Source: Eublepharis macularius
Lineage: Eukaryota > Chordata > Lepidosauria > Squamata > Eublepharidae
Direction: 5' to 3'
Assembly (NCBI RefSeq): GCF_028583425.1
Contig: NC_072805.1
Location: forward strand, 11,480,001 to 11,544,000
Length of the DNA: 64,000 nt
Position numbers and translations under genes: made by a program. The notes beneath the pieces were generated by a model. That model saw nothing but the letters and a program-made list of their open reading frames with translations, had not been told where the DNA came from and did no database searches. Numbering within the stretch: position 1 is the first letter of the stretch; every line of letters begins with the position of its first letter. Positions 31,370 to 43,059 of this stretch are shown piece after piece.

Positions 31370-32150
31370 GCTCTAGCTGTCTCTCATAGGAACATCAGTG
31401 TTTTTGAGAATAGTGACGCACAGGGCGGCCAGGTGGCATAACAGGATGGCCTCGGAGGGCAGGATAAAAAAGCCCTGCAGCAGGAGTACAAAAGGGCGGT
31501 AGCGCACAACGGGCACTTTGGGAACTCTCCTGCGTCTTCTCCCTTTTACTTCCAGCTGCACTGCATTCTCCAAGATGTAAGCATCAAGCCACATCGAGTA
31601 TCCAGGAGTCTGTCCTTCAAAATTGTGGAGGTGCAGCAAGGACAAATTATGGAGGGCTCCAAGGAGCTCTTTGGCCATGTCCTAGTCACCATTCACTTGC
31701 AGGGCATCAGCTCCTCTGCCCCATCAGATACTGGTGAGTGGATTGTGTGTGCTTCTTGAACTCCTTTCCCCCCACCCTCCTGCTTTGTTGACAGCAGGGA
31801 CACGGGGGGGGATTTCAGAAAGGTTTCCTTTTTTGAGGAATGGCTGACAAGGTAGTCAGACTCCCAGGTGCTGGACATCTGCTGTGACTGCAGAGATCAT
31901 TTGCCCTAGACAAAATGGGTGTTTTGAAGGGTGGACTGTTGAGCATTATACTCTGCTGTGGTATCACCAGTTAACAAAGTAAACCTTCTCCCGGAATTGG
32001 TTATGGTTTATCAGTTCTATGCTCCTAACAATGCACCCCCTCCCCACTCTGTTTTACAGGATCTACCCCAGAGGACCATTGTAGGGCTTCTATGAGTGTT
32101 CCTGAATGTGAAATAGGATCTCAATACCTGGAAGAAAATGCAGAAGCTGG
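31370..32150. other. Exon-like sequence, unrecognised
   Basis: On plus, an open stretch (SIKPHRVSRSLSFKIVEVQQ, IMEGSKELFGHVLVTIHLQG) ends at a donor-like 'gatactg|gtgagt' (31734). A second open stretch bounded by 'ttttacag|ga' (about 32059) and 'gaagctg|gtaggt' (about 32151) reads STPEDHCRASMSVPECEIGS. On minus, 31678-31373 is also open. No family is recognised. Proximity to the Myb/SANT gene suggests a second gene of the same DNA transposon, but that is inference. Confidence 0.3.
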
Positions 32151-33759
32151 TAGGTTAGCATCCTTCTGATAAGACCAGCTACTGTTGAGCAACGTAATCA
32201 CTGCAGGCTCAGGTTATGATTGCATGGTCTACCCATGTTAAGGCTGCATCTCTGTGGCCCACTTTATAGACATGTAGCAGTCTTGTGAGTTATCTGTTCT
32301 CCAAACTACTGAGCAACAATATTTCTTACCATCTGACCACTGTACAGGACATCCACCTGTGCGTACATGGATGAAGATAAGGGGAGACCTACTCATGCCA
32401 TCCCACAACAACAACGATTTCCAAACCAATTTATTAACCAGTATCGGGTAATGTTGGCTGCCCTACAAGGCCAACAAATTACTTTTGATGTAGTCCTGCA
32501 AAATTTGATCACCCTTTTCTTAACTTTCCCTTCAGATAAGGACTGCAGTCAAGGGCAGCCTAACCCCAGAAGGGTTGGATCAGGGACTAACAGAGGAGAG
32601 CAATGAACCGAAGCAGAACACACTTTATTAGTGTACATTGGCAATGGGAGCCAGAAGGCCAAATGGGTACTCAGCATACCAACCTCTACTTACTCATGCA
32701 CTGTGGCCTGATTTGGATTCTCTTGGCATGAATTAAAGTGATGCAGTCCTCCATCTTCCGTGGTCCACCATCAGGGATCCCAGGGAATAGCACAGAAGGG
32801 GTCAGGACCATTCCAAACGTTACACTATTAAATAAAGAAGTATACGTCAACCAAACACGCATTCTATTTTGTTTACATCAGAAATATTGTCCAAAAAATG
32901 CTACAGTTGAAAACCAATAGGTCAAACCATTTATAAACGTAACCATATACATCATATATTACAGTATTTGCAACCCTCCCGCCCCCCCCTTGAGGTTGAT
33001 GGTCCAGTTCAGCGAAAGCTGCCAGGACTCTGTCCAGGTTCCCCAGAAGACTTGATTTTCTTCCCTCGGCACCTCGATGTTTCTCTTCTGGATCCTGCTC
33101 TCTTCCTCTGGAGAGGCCACCCTCCCTCTCTGTCCTAAGGCAGCCGCCAATTGTGGCCCAGACAGTTGCCATGAGGCCTTCCATGCTGCTGGAGGAGACG
33201 GGTGATCCTGATAGTTCGGGGCCCTGAGCAGCAGCAACCCTTCCCTCTGCAGGTGCAGATATTCCTGGGACGGGCTGTGCAATAGTTAATGCAGGAAAGT
33301 TGGTAGAGACCCACACTGATTTCAGTTTGGAATTTGTGTGTGCCTGCTTGTGGGGTATTACTCAACTACAGGCAGACCTGGCCCCAGAATGTCCTTTACT
33401 GCCCCCTCTGCTTCCTCCTCTGTGATGTCAATACAGGTCCCTTCTTCACAGGCTGCGTGCTCCTCTTCTTTCTTCTCTTCCTCCTGCTGTGGAGATTCCA
33501 TGCTCTTTTCCTCTTTCTGATATGAACTTGCTGTATGAGAACAGAGAGCGCCTGCTTTGAAATTCAGCCACAATGCACGGATAGCAGACCAGCATTTTCC
33601 TCTTATTATGCATAAAGTGAATTGGAAGCTCATGCAACAGTGCTGAACTTTTAGATTACAAGCCCCAATAAAATATTGTTCCTTGTAGCTCAGGACTGGA
33701 GTTGATGGGCGGTGTTGAGATAGTGAGTCAAGAAGCATGTTTGTGTCTTGCTGTTTGCA

Positions 33760-34065
33760 TCTGTCATGTCATGTTACTAGAGATGTAAAAGATCTATTTG
33801 ACAGGTCCTGGATGATGCAAGAACATCACCTGACAAAGAAACTATGCTGAGATTGGACACTGGGAGGTGCTGTTGGGGCATATAAGCCAGCAGTGTCTTA
33901 TGCTGTGGTGGGCTTTGTTCCATCAGGCGAAGCACTTTGAAGCTGGGAACAAGACACTCTAAATAGTCACTGTAAATAAACAATAATTGCACCTAAGTGC
34001 TATCTGGTGTGGGAGCCTCATTCTTAGCTCAGCCACAGTTCTGAACTCGCTTTCCAACAGGCGGA
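33760..34065 (-). other. Possible solo LTR-like fossil
   Basis: The plus strand shows a TATA-like 'catataagcc' followed by 'gtaaataaacaata' (polyadenylation-like) about 100 bp on, in a block of about 300 bp lying in the intron-like gap of the Myb gene. No internal element is adjacent and the ends are not defined. Family unknown; strand uncertain. Confidence 0.25.
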
Positions 34066-34827
34066 TGGTCGACAATCAGACTTGGTTTGCAGGAACAAGG
34101 TCATAATTGTCTCCAGGATCATCAAACATCAGTGATGCCACTTTCTATCAATGGGGTAAATGAATATGTGAAATTGTTGCATAGCAGAGGAGGAAAAAAC
34201 CCTGTTCGCCCTAATGGGCCCTTTATGCATTTATGGTTCTGCGACTATTTGTAGGTCAAGACATGGGTTTTGTTGGAGATGGGATCCTCTGCAATGGGCT
34301 GTTAATCATCCTCCCTTATGAGTGCTCTGCGGCGTTACCCTTCCAATTTATTACCTGCAGGCACATAAGTTGGAGTGATGCACAGCACTCTGTCCCAACA
34401 CACAAGAGCCTCGTGTAATAACACTTAAGCAGGTTTAGAAGCCACCATAAAACAAATCTACACATCCCAGTGCAAGGCATCCCCCCGCCCCCCACTTTTT
34501 CAGCCACGAAAACGTGATCATAAATCTTGCCCTGATGATGGCGATCCTCCCACCAGGGGTGACCCATAGCCTCCCACAGATGCCTCGTGGAGTGTTGGTG
34601 GGGCATCTGGCAGTTTTGCCAAGGGGTCCTCTGCCATGCCTCCAGGGAGTCCATGAAGTCGCCCTTCACCCGCTTGAATTTTGTGCAGCATTGGTCAGCC
34701 GTGAGGGTAAAGCCGACTGCAGAGAGCTCCCAGGCAATGTGCCTGCACATAGCCCTGTTCCTCGGATGAGCGCTCGCCATTGTCGTCGTCGTCATCATCG
34801 GCATGCCCTGGCTGGATGATGGTCTTC

Positions 34828-34843
34828 AAAAGCAGGGTCACCT
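34828..34843. repeat. Left target-site duplication of L1 copy 2
   Basis: AAAAGCAGGGTCACCT here matches 40992-41007 exactly (16 bp; the leading A bases may merge with the tail at the right side). Confidence 0.85.
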
Positions 34844-35223
34844 TGGACTTCCGGTTTGGGATTCATGGAGGTCTAACGCAGCTCCATTTGCGGAGCTGAC
34901 CGGACTGCCGTTTTAAGCGGCCGGCGGGGTGAAAATAGCCCGCGGCCGACTGCTCTCAGGCGGAGAGCAGGCAAAGAACGCTCAAGACCCTAGGGTGAGT
35001 TAGATCTCGGACGAGGGGGGGCTCTGCGTAACGGGTCCCCTCCCGATCCTTGAGGTCCCACCTTGCGACGGGTCGGCTACAATCTCTGCGGCAGTTTTGG
35101 GGCCAACTTGGCTGGCATAAGACCTACATACCCAAGCTTCGATTGGGGGAAGAAGTGGAAAGGAGAACTTGAAATCGAAACAGCGATTACAACCCGAGGA
35201 AAGTGAAGGGAAGGTAAAGATCA

Positions 35224-35625
35224 CTATCTTCCGATACGGGACAGATTGATAAAAACAGAGAGGAGAAAAAGTAGACTTTTAAACTGCAACAGACTAGCGA
35301 AAAGGAGGGGAAGCTTCGGCAGGAGTTGTATTTGAAAAGAGACTAAGTTTAAAGAAGTTATTAAAGAAATTGGACTATTGTTTTGAATACCTGTGGCTTT
35401 GGAGCTGTGAGAAAAAGACACCATCGCGAGATCTGCTGTGGGAAGACGGGAGACAGGAAGTGCGTAACAATAGAGCGGCTGGAGAGAAGCGGCCCTTGCT
35501 GGAGGGCAGGAAGAAGGGAATCGCCATTTTTGAGAGGGGAAGGGTCGCGGCTTCAGCGGAAAAGGAAGTAGGCCATATTGGATTACAAAATCATAGAGAG
35601 ACCATAGAGAAAAGACGCCCGACAT
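35224..35625 (-). other. Antisense ORF in L1 5'UTR, copy 2 (133 codons)
   Basis: ATG-initiated counterpart of the antisense frame at 8772-9176 (MSGVFSLWSLYDFVIQ...), with the same start, stop and length apart from one codon. Confidence 0.35.
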
Positions 35626-35753
35626 TTTGGACCCTTTAAAATCAATTTATGCAAGAAGACCGGGACATTTGAAATAAAAAAGGTACTAAATTTAACGCCA
35701 CGGAGTTAAGGAAGAGAGCGGACTCGTGGGAGCGAGCCAAAGCAAGCCCCACG

Positions 35754-36548
35754 ATGTCGAAGAAAGAGTGGCAATCGGCAATAGAAAACCTGGATAAAAA
35801 ACTTTTGGAGGTGATTAAAGAATTCAAAGACATGAAATTGGAGCTGATCAAAGAGGTTAAACAGACAGTAAAATCGGAGCTGTCAGAAGTAAAATCGGAG
35901 CTGTCAGAAGTGAAGAAAGGTATGGAAACAATACAAAGCGAATTACAAGGGACGCAGCAGAGAGTTAAAACAGTAGAAGGAGCGATGGAGAACTTAGCAG
36001 ATACGCAACAAACAGAGATGAGGCTGATGAGGGGAAGGATGGCGGTTGCGGAAAGCAGACATATGGAGAAGCAGCTGAGATTTCGCGGCCTGCCGGAAAT
36101 GGAAGGAAAGACAGCGCAAGAGCAGATGACGGAGGTGTTAGCTGAATACCTGGGGAAGGAGGAGGAGGATGTTGTGGCTATCCTAGATGTGGCATATCGT
36201 GTGAACTCGAGAATTGCAACCCAGAGGAAAGTACCAAGAGATGTGATTGTACAATTTACAACAAGAAACATGAAAGAGAAGATTGTGACTAAACAATTTC
36301 AAGATCCATTGGAGATCGATGGCAAGACAATTATTATAATGAAGGAATTACCCAGATCAGTGTTACTAGATCGGAAAAAATATAAAGCGCTAATCCAGAT
36401 GTTGAAGGACATGAAAATCAGGTACAGATGGGAGCTCCCGGAGGGTTTGTCCTTCGAATTTGGAGGTGCCAAAAAGCGTATCAGATCTGAGCGGGAGATG
36501 GAGCGATTTATAAGGGACAATGAAAAAGACTTACCAACAAGACTATGA
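35754..36548 (+). CDS. L1 ORF1 protein, copy 2
   Basis: 264 residues, the RNA-binding chaperone, with the same coiled coil, RRM-like and C-terminal domains as copy 1. Relative to copy 1 the coiled coil carries a tandem heptad (KSELSEV twice, a 21-bp duplication) and lacks DKNL plus three residues further on, so the total length is unchanged. The stop overlaps the ORF2 ATG (ATGA). Confidence 0.9.
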   Translation: MSKKEWQSAIENLDKKLLEVIKEFKDMKLELIKEVKQTVKSELSEVKSELSEVKKGMETIQSELQGTQQRVKTVEGAMENLADTQQTEMRLMRGRMAVAESRHMEKQLRFRGLPEMEGKTAQEQMTEVLAEYLGKEEEDVVAILDVAYRVNSRIATQRKVPRDVIVQFTTRNMKEKIVTKQFQDPLEIDGKTIIIMKELPRSVLLDRKKYKALIQMLKDMKIRYRWELPEGLSFEFGGAKKRIRSEREMERFIRDNEKDLPTRL

Positions 36549-39500
36549 ATATGGAGTGTAAAGTATTATCTTGGAATGTAAATGGACTAAATTCACCGAA
36601 TAAGAGGAAAAATATTTTTCATTGGCTACTAAAACAAAAATGTGATATTGTTTGTTTGCAAGAGACTCATATTCGAAAACAGGATGTAAGATATTTAAAA
36701 CTGGGAAAATTGGGCAAGGACTTTGTAGCGGCCTCAAGTAAGAAAAAAAGAGGAGTGGTGTTGTATGTAAAAGAGGAGCTACAACCAAAATTCATAATGA
36801 AAGATGTGGAAGCCAGATTTGTAGCAGTGGAATGTACTTGGAACTTAAAGAGAGTGTTGGTAGTCGGAATTTACGCACCTAATGGTGCAAAAGAGAGCTT
36901 CTTTGAGGATTTGAGGAAGCATTTAGATGACCTTTCATATGATCAGATAATTCTTGCTGGAGACTTCAATGGAGTGACAGACTTGGAACTGGATAAAAAG
37001 ACTACAATGGCACAAAAGAAAAGAGGACTATTACCAAAGCTCTTTTTTGAGCTGATTCAACAAGAGACTCTTGAAGATGTATGGAGGAGAGAATATCCTA
37101 AAAGCAGACAGTTTACTTTTTATTCTGCAAGGCACTCCACATTATCAAGAATTGACATGATCTGGGCCTCAAAAGATTTGGCGTTATGGACTAAAGATGT
37201 AGAAATAATGCCGATGGTAGGCTCAGATCATAACCCAATTATGTGGAAATTAGGGAAAAGGAGAAAAAGGAAAGCATGGAGAATAAATGAGGACTTGCTA
37301 CAGGAAAAGGAGAATATGGAAATATTGAGAAGAGAGACAAAGTTTTTTATACAATACAACGTGAATAAAGAAGTACCAACTGATAAAGTTTGGGATGCTT
37401 ACAAGGCGGTTATAAGGGGCATACTAATGGATTTAAATGGTAGAGCAAGAAAGAAGAAAGAGGAGAAGAGACAAGAGATTGAGGAGAAAATAAAAGCTAA
37501 GGAAATACAGTTAAAAAAGAGACCAGGGAAAAAGAAATTATACCAGGAAATCAAAATATTGCAAGAACAGCTAACAGCAATGAGCAATAAAGAATTGGAG
37601 TGGAATCTTAAAAGGCTGAATCAGAAAGCGTTTGAGGGTGCAAACAAACCTGGGAAGTACCTGGCATGGCAACTGAAGAAGAGAAGGGAAAAGAAAACAA
37701 TAAATAAAATTTGTGAAGATGACAAAACGTATTTGGAACAGACTACCATTAGTAGAGCCTTTTATAAATTCTACGCTAAACTGTACAACAAGAAAGAAGT
37801 AAACAAAGACTCAATAGCGTCATATTTGGAGAAAATGACGCTACCAGAAATCTCGGACGCTTGGAGAAATAAACTGAATAGTGAAGTAACGGATGAGGAA
37901 ATAAGTAAGGCAATATAATCTGCAAATCTAGGAAAGGCGCCAGGGCCAGATGGACTTACAGCTAAATTTTATAAGACTATGGCTAATGAGCTGGCACCAT
38001 TCCTAAAGGAGGTGATCAATGGAGTTCTAAGGGATCAAAGGATTCCAGACACTTGGTCTGAAGCGAACATATCATTGATCCCAAAAGAGGGCCAAGATTT
38101 GACAAATGTGAAAAATTACAGACCTATATCGTTACTCAACAATGACTATAAAATTTTTGCGAAGATACTGGCGGAGAGACTGAAGGGGTGGCTTTCAGAG
38201 GTTATAGAGGAGGAGCAAGCAGGCTTTTTGCCAGACAGACAAATAAGAGACAATTTAAGGACAGTGATTGATGCTATTGAATATTATGATAAGCGTTGTG
38301 ATAAAGAGGTTGGTTTCTTCTTTGTTGACGCTGAAAAGGCATTTGACAATTTAAACTGGGACTTTATGTTTGCCACTATGGAAAAGCTACAATTAGGAGA
38401 AAGATTCATCAGAGCAATTAAGGAAATCTACAGAGACCAGTCTGCAGCAATTGTGGTGAACGATGAATTGACTAAGAAACTGATTATAAGTAAAGGAACA
38501 AGACAAGGTTGCCCGTTGTCTCCACTGTTGTTCATTTTAGTATTGGAGATCCTGATGATACAAATACGACAAGACGAGGAAATTCGAGGAATAAAAATAA
38601 AGGACTACTCATACAAGGTCAGAGCATTCGCGGATGATATAATGTTAATCGTAGAGGACCCATTGGAGAATATGCCAAAAGTGATAGATAAGATTAAGGA
38701 GTTTGGAGACTTGGCAGGTTTCTATATCAACAAAAAGAAGTCAAAGATACTATGCAAAAATATGACTAAGCAGAAACAACAACTGTTAATGGAAACAACG
38801 GACTGTGAAGTAACAAGTAAGGTGAAATATTTGGGAATTGAACTGACTGCAAAGAATATAGATTTATTCAAGAATAATTATGAAAAACTATGGACTCAGA
38901 TTGAGAGAGACTTGATTAAATGGAATAGGCTCAATCTGTCATGGTTGGGTAGGATTGCAGCAGTTAAAATGAATGTGTTACCAAGAGTGATGTTTTTGCT
39001 ACAGACAATACCAATCATCAGAGACTCTAAACAATTTGAAAAATGGCAGAGGAAAATATCAGACTTTGTATGGGCAGGCAAGAAGCCTCGAGTGAAAATG
39101 AAAGTTTTACAAGATGCAAAGGAAAGAGGCGGAATGCAACTGCCCAACCTGAGACTTTACCATGATGCAATCTGCCTAGTTTGGCTGAAAGAGTGGATGA
39201 CATTAAAGAACAAGAAACTATTAGCCCTAGAGGGATACAAAAAAATATTTGGATGGCACGCATACCTATGGCACGACAAAGTAAAGGTCAACTCGATGTT
39301 CCTGCACCATTTTGTACGGAGAAGTCTATACACAACCTGGAAGAAGTACAGAATTTATCTACAAGAAGGAACTTCTTGGTGGGTGGTTCCATATGAGGTG
39401 ATAGACCCGAGAGCTGTTGATAATGAACGACAATGTTTAACATATAAAGAAATAACTAAAGTAGAAGCATCTAAACTTAGAATAAAGACGCAAGAGGAAC

Positions 39501-40299
39501 TATCACCTAATTACGATTGGTTCCAGTATAGACAGATCAGAGATTTGTATAATTCGGACTCTGTAAAAGGAGGTATACGAATAGAGAACTCGGAACTAGA
39601 GCAGACCCTTCTTAAAGAGGACAAGAAAAGAATATCCAAGGTATACCAAGTACTGTTGAAATGGTATACTGAGGATGAGACAGTTAAAACACAAATGGTG
39701 AAATGGGCTATAAATTTTAACAAAGAAATAACAATGGAGGCATGGGAATACTTGTGGAAGACTACAATGAAGACAACGACATGTACAAATATCAAAGAGA
39801 ACATCTACAAAATGATCTATCGTTGGTACATGACACCAAAGAAGATTGCGCTAGGGAACTTGAACACTTCTAATAAATGCTGGAAATGTAGGAAGCATGA
39901 GGGCTCCCTCTATCATATGTGGTGGTCGTGTGAGGTAGCCAGGCAGTACTGGGGGGTAATAATAAGAGAAATGAGTGAAATTTTACAATTTCAAATTAAT
40001 AAGAACTCCTGCTACTGAACTTGGGAATGGAGGGAATTCCAGCCCATCACAGGACGCTGATATTTTATATGACGGCAGCAGCTAGACTATTGTATGCGCA
40101 AAAATGGAAAGTACAGGAAGTGCCAACTATTGAAGATTGGATTTACAAATTGCTGTACATGGCTGAAATGGATAAGATGACAAGAAAACTGAGAAATCTG
40201 GACTCAGGGCAGTTTAACACAGACTGGGAGAAGCTGAAACAATATCTGGAGAAGAAATGGGAGGTGGGAGGAAAACTGTGGCAGTTTGAGAACTACTGA
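36545..40299 (+). pseudogene. L1 ORF2, copy 2, two breaks
   Basis: The endonuclease (SWNVNGLN, LAGDFNGV, SDHNPI) and reverse transcriptase (FFFVDAEKAFDNLNW, FADD) match copy 1. A CAA-to-TAA change gives a stop at 37916-37918, just before the RT (SAI/Q at codon 458). A 7-bp deletion near 40006 ('aagaac|tcctgc' against 'aagaacccagaactcctgc') at a GAAC microhomology shifts frame in the C-terminal region, with a stop at 40016-40018; the original frame resumes at 40021. This copy cannot make a full ORF2 protein. Confidence 0.92.
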
Positions 40300-41007
40300 A
40301 GTACAATAAAATGTAGAGGGGGGTGACTTTACTGGGGGGAGAAGAGATAAATGTGAATTTATAAGCAGTTAGATTAACAGATATAGATATATATAGGTTA
40401 ATAAATAGAATATTGGTAGAAAATAATTAATTATAAGGATTAAGTATAAGGATTGAGTAACCAACAATATTTTCTTTCTTTGATAAGATTTGTATAATGC
40501 ACCAAACTGAATGTTTGAAGGTATAGATGAGTCAAATTGATTGACTATGTGAGTTATATAGAATTACCACAAAAAGACAGAAGGAGTAATATATAGAGAA
40601 TAAGAGAATAGAGAATAAGTCAAATTGTTTGATTTAAATGTGTAAGATTTTTATGGTTTATGATATATAGGTTTATGATATATAGAAATATTTAAAATTG
40701 GAAAATGGGATAAATTGTTTATCTAAGATGGAAACAAAGACTTACAGTTTGGGTATATAATAAGAAAAATAGTTAAGGATGTACTGCTTAGTATAATGGA
40801 GAATATATATTTGTTTTAGATAGAGGAATTTAATAGAAGTAAGGGAAAAGGGACAAAGGGTTGGAAAACTGTTGGAAGTCAACAAAAGGGGGGGGAAAGG
40901 GAGGGGGTTAGAAATGAAAAATTTGGGGAAAATTGAATGTAAATGTAAAAATAATGGATTCTAACCCAATAAAAATTTTTCAAAAAAAAAAAAAAGCAGG
41001 GTCACCT

Positions 41008-41060
41008 CTTCATACTGCCAAAAGGTGCCCCTGCTTCTTTTAGAGCCAGGTTGAGGCAAC
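41008..41060 (-). pseudogene. Myb/SANT-like gene, start of the DNA-binding domain
   Basis: On the minus strand it reads SKRSRGTFWQYEE and continues, through the L1 target site, into VTLLLKTIIQ at 34843 downward. The W-x2-YEE-x2-LLL pattern is the first helix of a Myb/SANT-like domain. L1 copy 2 therefore split this exon. Confidence 0.55.
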
Positions 41061-41740
41061 CATCCAGATGCTGCAACACATAAACGCTAGGGTTTTATTG
41101 ACTGGTGACCTGCCATTCAATTGTCTGTCAGTTATTGATTGGTGGCCCCTGCTCATGATCCCTCTATAGACATTGTGCTTGGCTCTTGCTTATTAGTACT
41201 GCAGTTATTGTTATTAATGACAAACAACTGCAATGGGTGCAAGAAAAGTCTGCAAGAGAATCAAGCACGGGAAAATAACTTTGAGGGTTTCCCTCTGCAA
41301 CCAATGACCTCTCCAGAACTGCAATAGTACAGTGGTGGGAACAGGACTGTCCAGTCAGTGAATATAGGAAGAGGGAGGAGAATGCTAATCACATTGGGTC
41401 ATAACACTGCAGCATTACAACATGTGTGTGAAATTTTGTTTTTTAAAAAATGATGTGCATTCTATTCCCTACAACACTCAGCTCAACAGCAACACAAATC
41501 TACATGTCCAGAAATAAAAATCAGATGCCAAATCATCTTGGCATCCGATAGCCCGTCCTGATGGTCTTTAAAGATGTACTGTTGACTATCGTACTTGCCT
41601 TGGGACCATGTTTTCAGAGGTTAAGAGAGTTTGGACCAAAGCATCGGTTAAGTCAGGACTGGGGTTTCTCTTAATGGAATCGCAAATGAAGATCTTAACT
41701 AGATGACATTTTACACCACTGAGATTGCATCACATCAACT
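41061..41740. other. No recognisable gene
   Basis: Flank of the Myb gene. No conserved frame or repeat family is recognised. Confidence 0.4.
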
Positions 41741-41744
41741 GTTT

Positions 41745-42310
41745 AATTTCTCCATATTGTTGGAAAAAATGTGGGGAACTTGGCACATATTTTCACTGCT
41801 GGTGGCTTTGTCCACATATAAATAAATTTTGGGGAAAATTCTGAACTCATATAGAACAAATCACTGGCTACCCTCTTTAGGCAAATCCAGAACAGATTCC
41901 ACTAAATCTATGGACAGATATTGACGCCTCAAAGGAAAGAGATTAAAAAGTCTAATTGGAATACTTTTAACAGCAGCAAAAGCCACAGTTGCAACAATTT
42001 GAAATGATCCAAAACCTCCCACAATCATGATGTGACAGAGATAAATATGTTACCACTACTTCATGAAGAAAGTTAGTACCAGAGTATATGGCTAGTAAAG
42101 GGCTTACAGCCAGACAAAGCATACCCATTTGACCTCTTTATATTGTAAATAGTATTCAACTGTATGTTAATCAAAAAACAGCTTAACTTATATACAAAAT
42201 CTGTATTATATATATCTTTTTTGTATATCGTTATATATCTAGGTTTCATTTAATTGTTAATGTTTAATTGTTAATGTTTAAAAAACCAATAAACAGTAAT
42301 AAAAAAACAC
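41745..42310 (+). mobile_element. Old L1-like LINE, 3' end
   Basis: Broken plus-strand reading gives CWKKCGELGTYFHCWWLCP then INKFWGKIL and LIGILLTAAKATVATI, which parallels the Cys-rich C-terminus of the intact L1 ORF2 (CWKCKKHEGSLYHMWWSC). It is followed by an AT-rich 3'UTR with 'aataaacagtaataaaaaaa' at about 42287-42306. 5'-truncated and old. Confidence 0.7.
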
Positions 42311-42429
42311 AGAGACAATAAAACAACCATTAACAGCTGGCCTGAAACAAAACTTTGATGCCTATAAAATCCACATCAAACAACAGTCTAAACAAGTAAG
42401 AACCAAGAGTTTGCCTGTAAAACCTTGAT

Positions 42430-42565
42430 CATAGATCCAGAGGAGTTAGTCGTGTTACTCTGTAGTTGCAAAAAGGTAAGAGTCCAGCAGCACCTTTAAG
42501 ATCAACCAACTTTATTGCAGCATAAGCTTTCGAGAACTACAGCTCTCTTTGTCAGATGTACTAAA
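42430..42565. repeat. Dispersed reptilian repeat ('cagcacctttaagatcaacc')
   Basis: Contains 'gagtccagcagcaccttta', 'ctttattgcagcataagc' and 'tttcgagaactacagctc', a motif set common in reptile genomes. Related shorter pieces lie at 44520-44570, 44866-44950, 52655-52728 and 53828-53893. Superfamily not assigned. Confidence 0.5.
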
Positions 42566-42737
42566 TAAGAACCACCTTCATCCTCCAGAAGCCAAATAAT
42601 GAGGAGGCTGACCTTAATGATTGGGGTAGGAAGTTCCAAAGTTTGGAGCCAATCCTAAGAAATCCCTGACCCACATGCTTATCAACCTTATCACTGTTAG
42701 GTAGGCATGCGGAGAAGACCAGTGCTGGTTGATTCAG

Positions 42738-42937
42738 AGCCAAGCTACAAGTGACGCCTGACACAGGTTGGACACTTGTTAGCTTCCCTCAAGTTTTGAT
42801 GGGAAATGTAGGCATCCTGGTCTTGCAGCTGTAATGGAGATCCAAGCTGTAAAACCAGGATGCCTACATTTCCCATCAAAACTTGAGGTAAGCTGACAAG
42901 TGTCCAACCTGTGTCAGGCGTCACTTGTAACTTGGCT
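42738..42937. mobile_element. Fold-back MITE, 84-bp inverted arms
   Basis: Arms 42738-42821 and 42854-42937 are nearly perfect complements ('agccaagctacaagtgacgc' against 'cttggct' end) around a 32-base centre. The high arm identity suggests a fairly recent insertion. No clear target duplication was found. Confidence 0.8.
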
Positions 42938-43059
42938 GGTAGACTACAGGCTGGTTCACATGTGTGAAAGTAGATTCCTGTGTCTTTACAGATTCCCTTA
43001 ATAAAGAGCACTGAAACACCAAAAAACCCCCACAATGGAGTTGCAAAACAGTACTAAAC

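Larger units (their letters stand above)
32985..34843 (-). pseudogene. Myb/SANT-like gene of Harbinger type, main part
   Basis: On the minus strand, 34790-34490 encodes the second half of a Myb/SANT-like DNA-binding domain: RNRAMCRHIAWELSAVGF, TADQCCTKFKRVKGDFMDSL and LWEAMGHPWWEDRHHQGKIY. This trihelix type accompanies Harbinger transposases and their domesticated relatives. A donor-like site follows at about 34488. Two further exon-like blocks follow: 33534-33362, acidic (SPQQEEEKKEEEHAACEEGT), after a good acceptor; and about 33300-32985 (MEGLMATVWATIGGCLRTER, LLGNLDRVLAAFAELDHQ). The start of the domain lies beyond the L1 insertion, at 41008-41050. A frameshift between the domain start and 'RNRAMC' and the 6-kb L1 make it a pseudogene. 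Confidence 0.6.
34844..40991 (+). mobile_element. Full-length L1 LINE, copy 2
   Basis: It has the same structure as copy 1: 5' start 'ggacttccggtttgggattc', 5'UTR of about 910 bp, ORF1, ORF2, and a single 3'UTR ending 'aacccaataaaaa' plus A-tail. By eye the two copies differ roughly every 15-25 bases. ORF1 is open; ORF2 has one nonsense codon and one 7-bp deletion. It inserted into the Myb-domain coding sequence. Confidence 0.95.
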
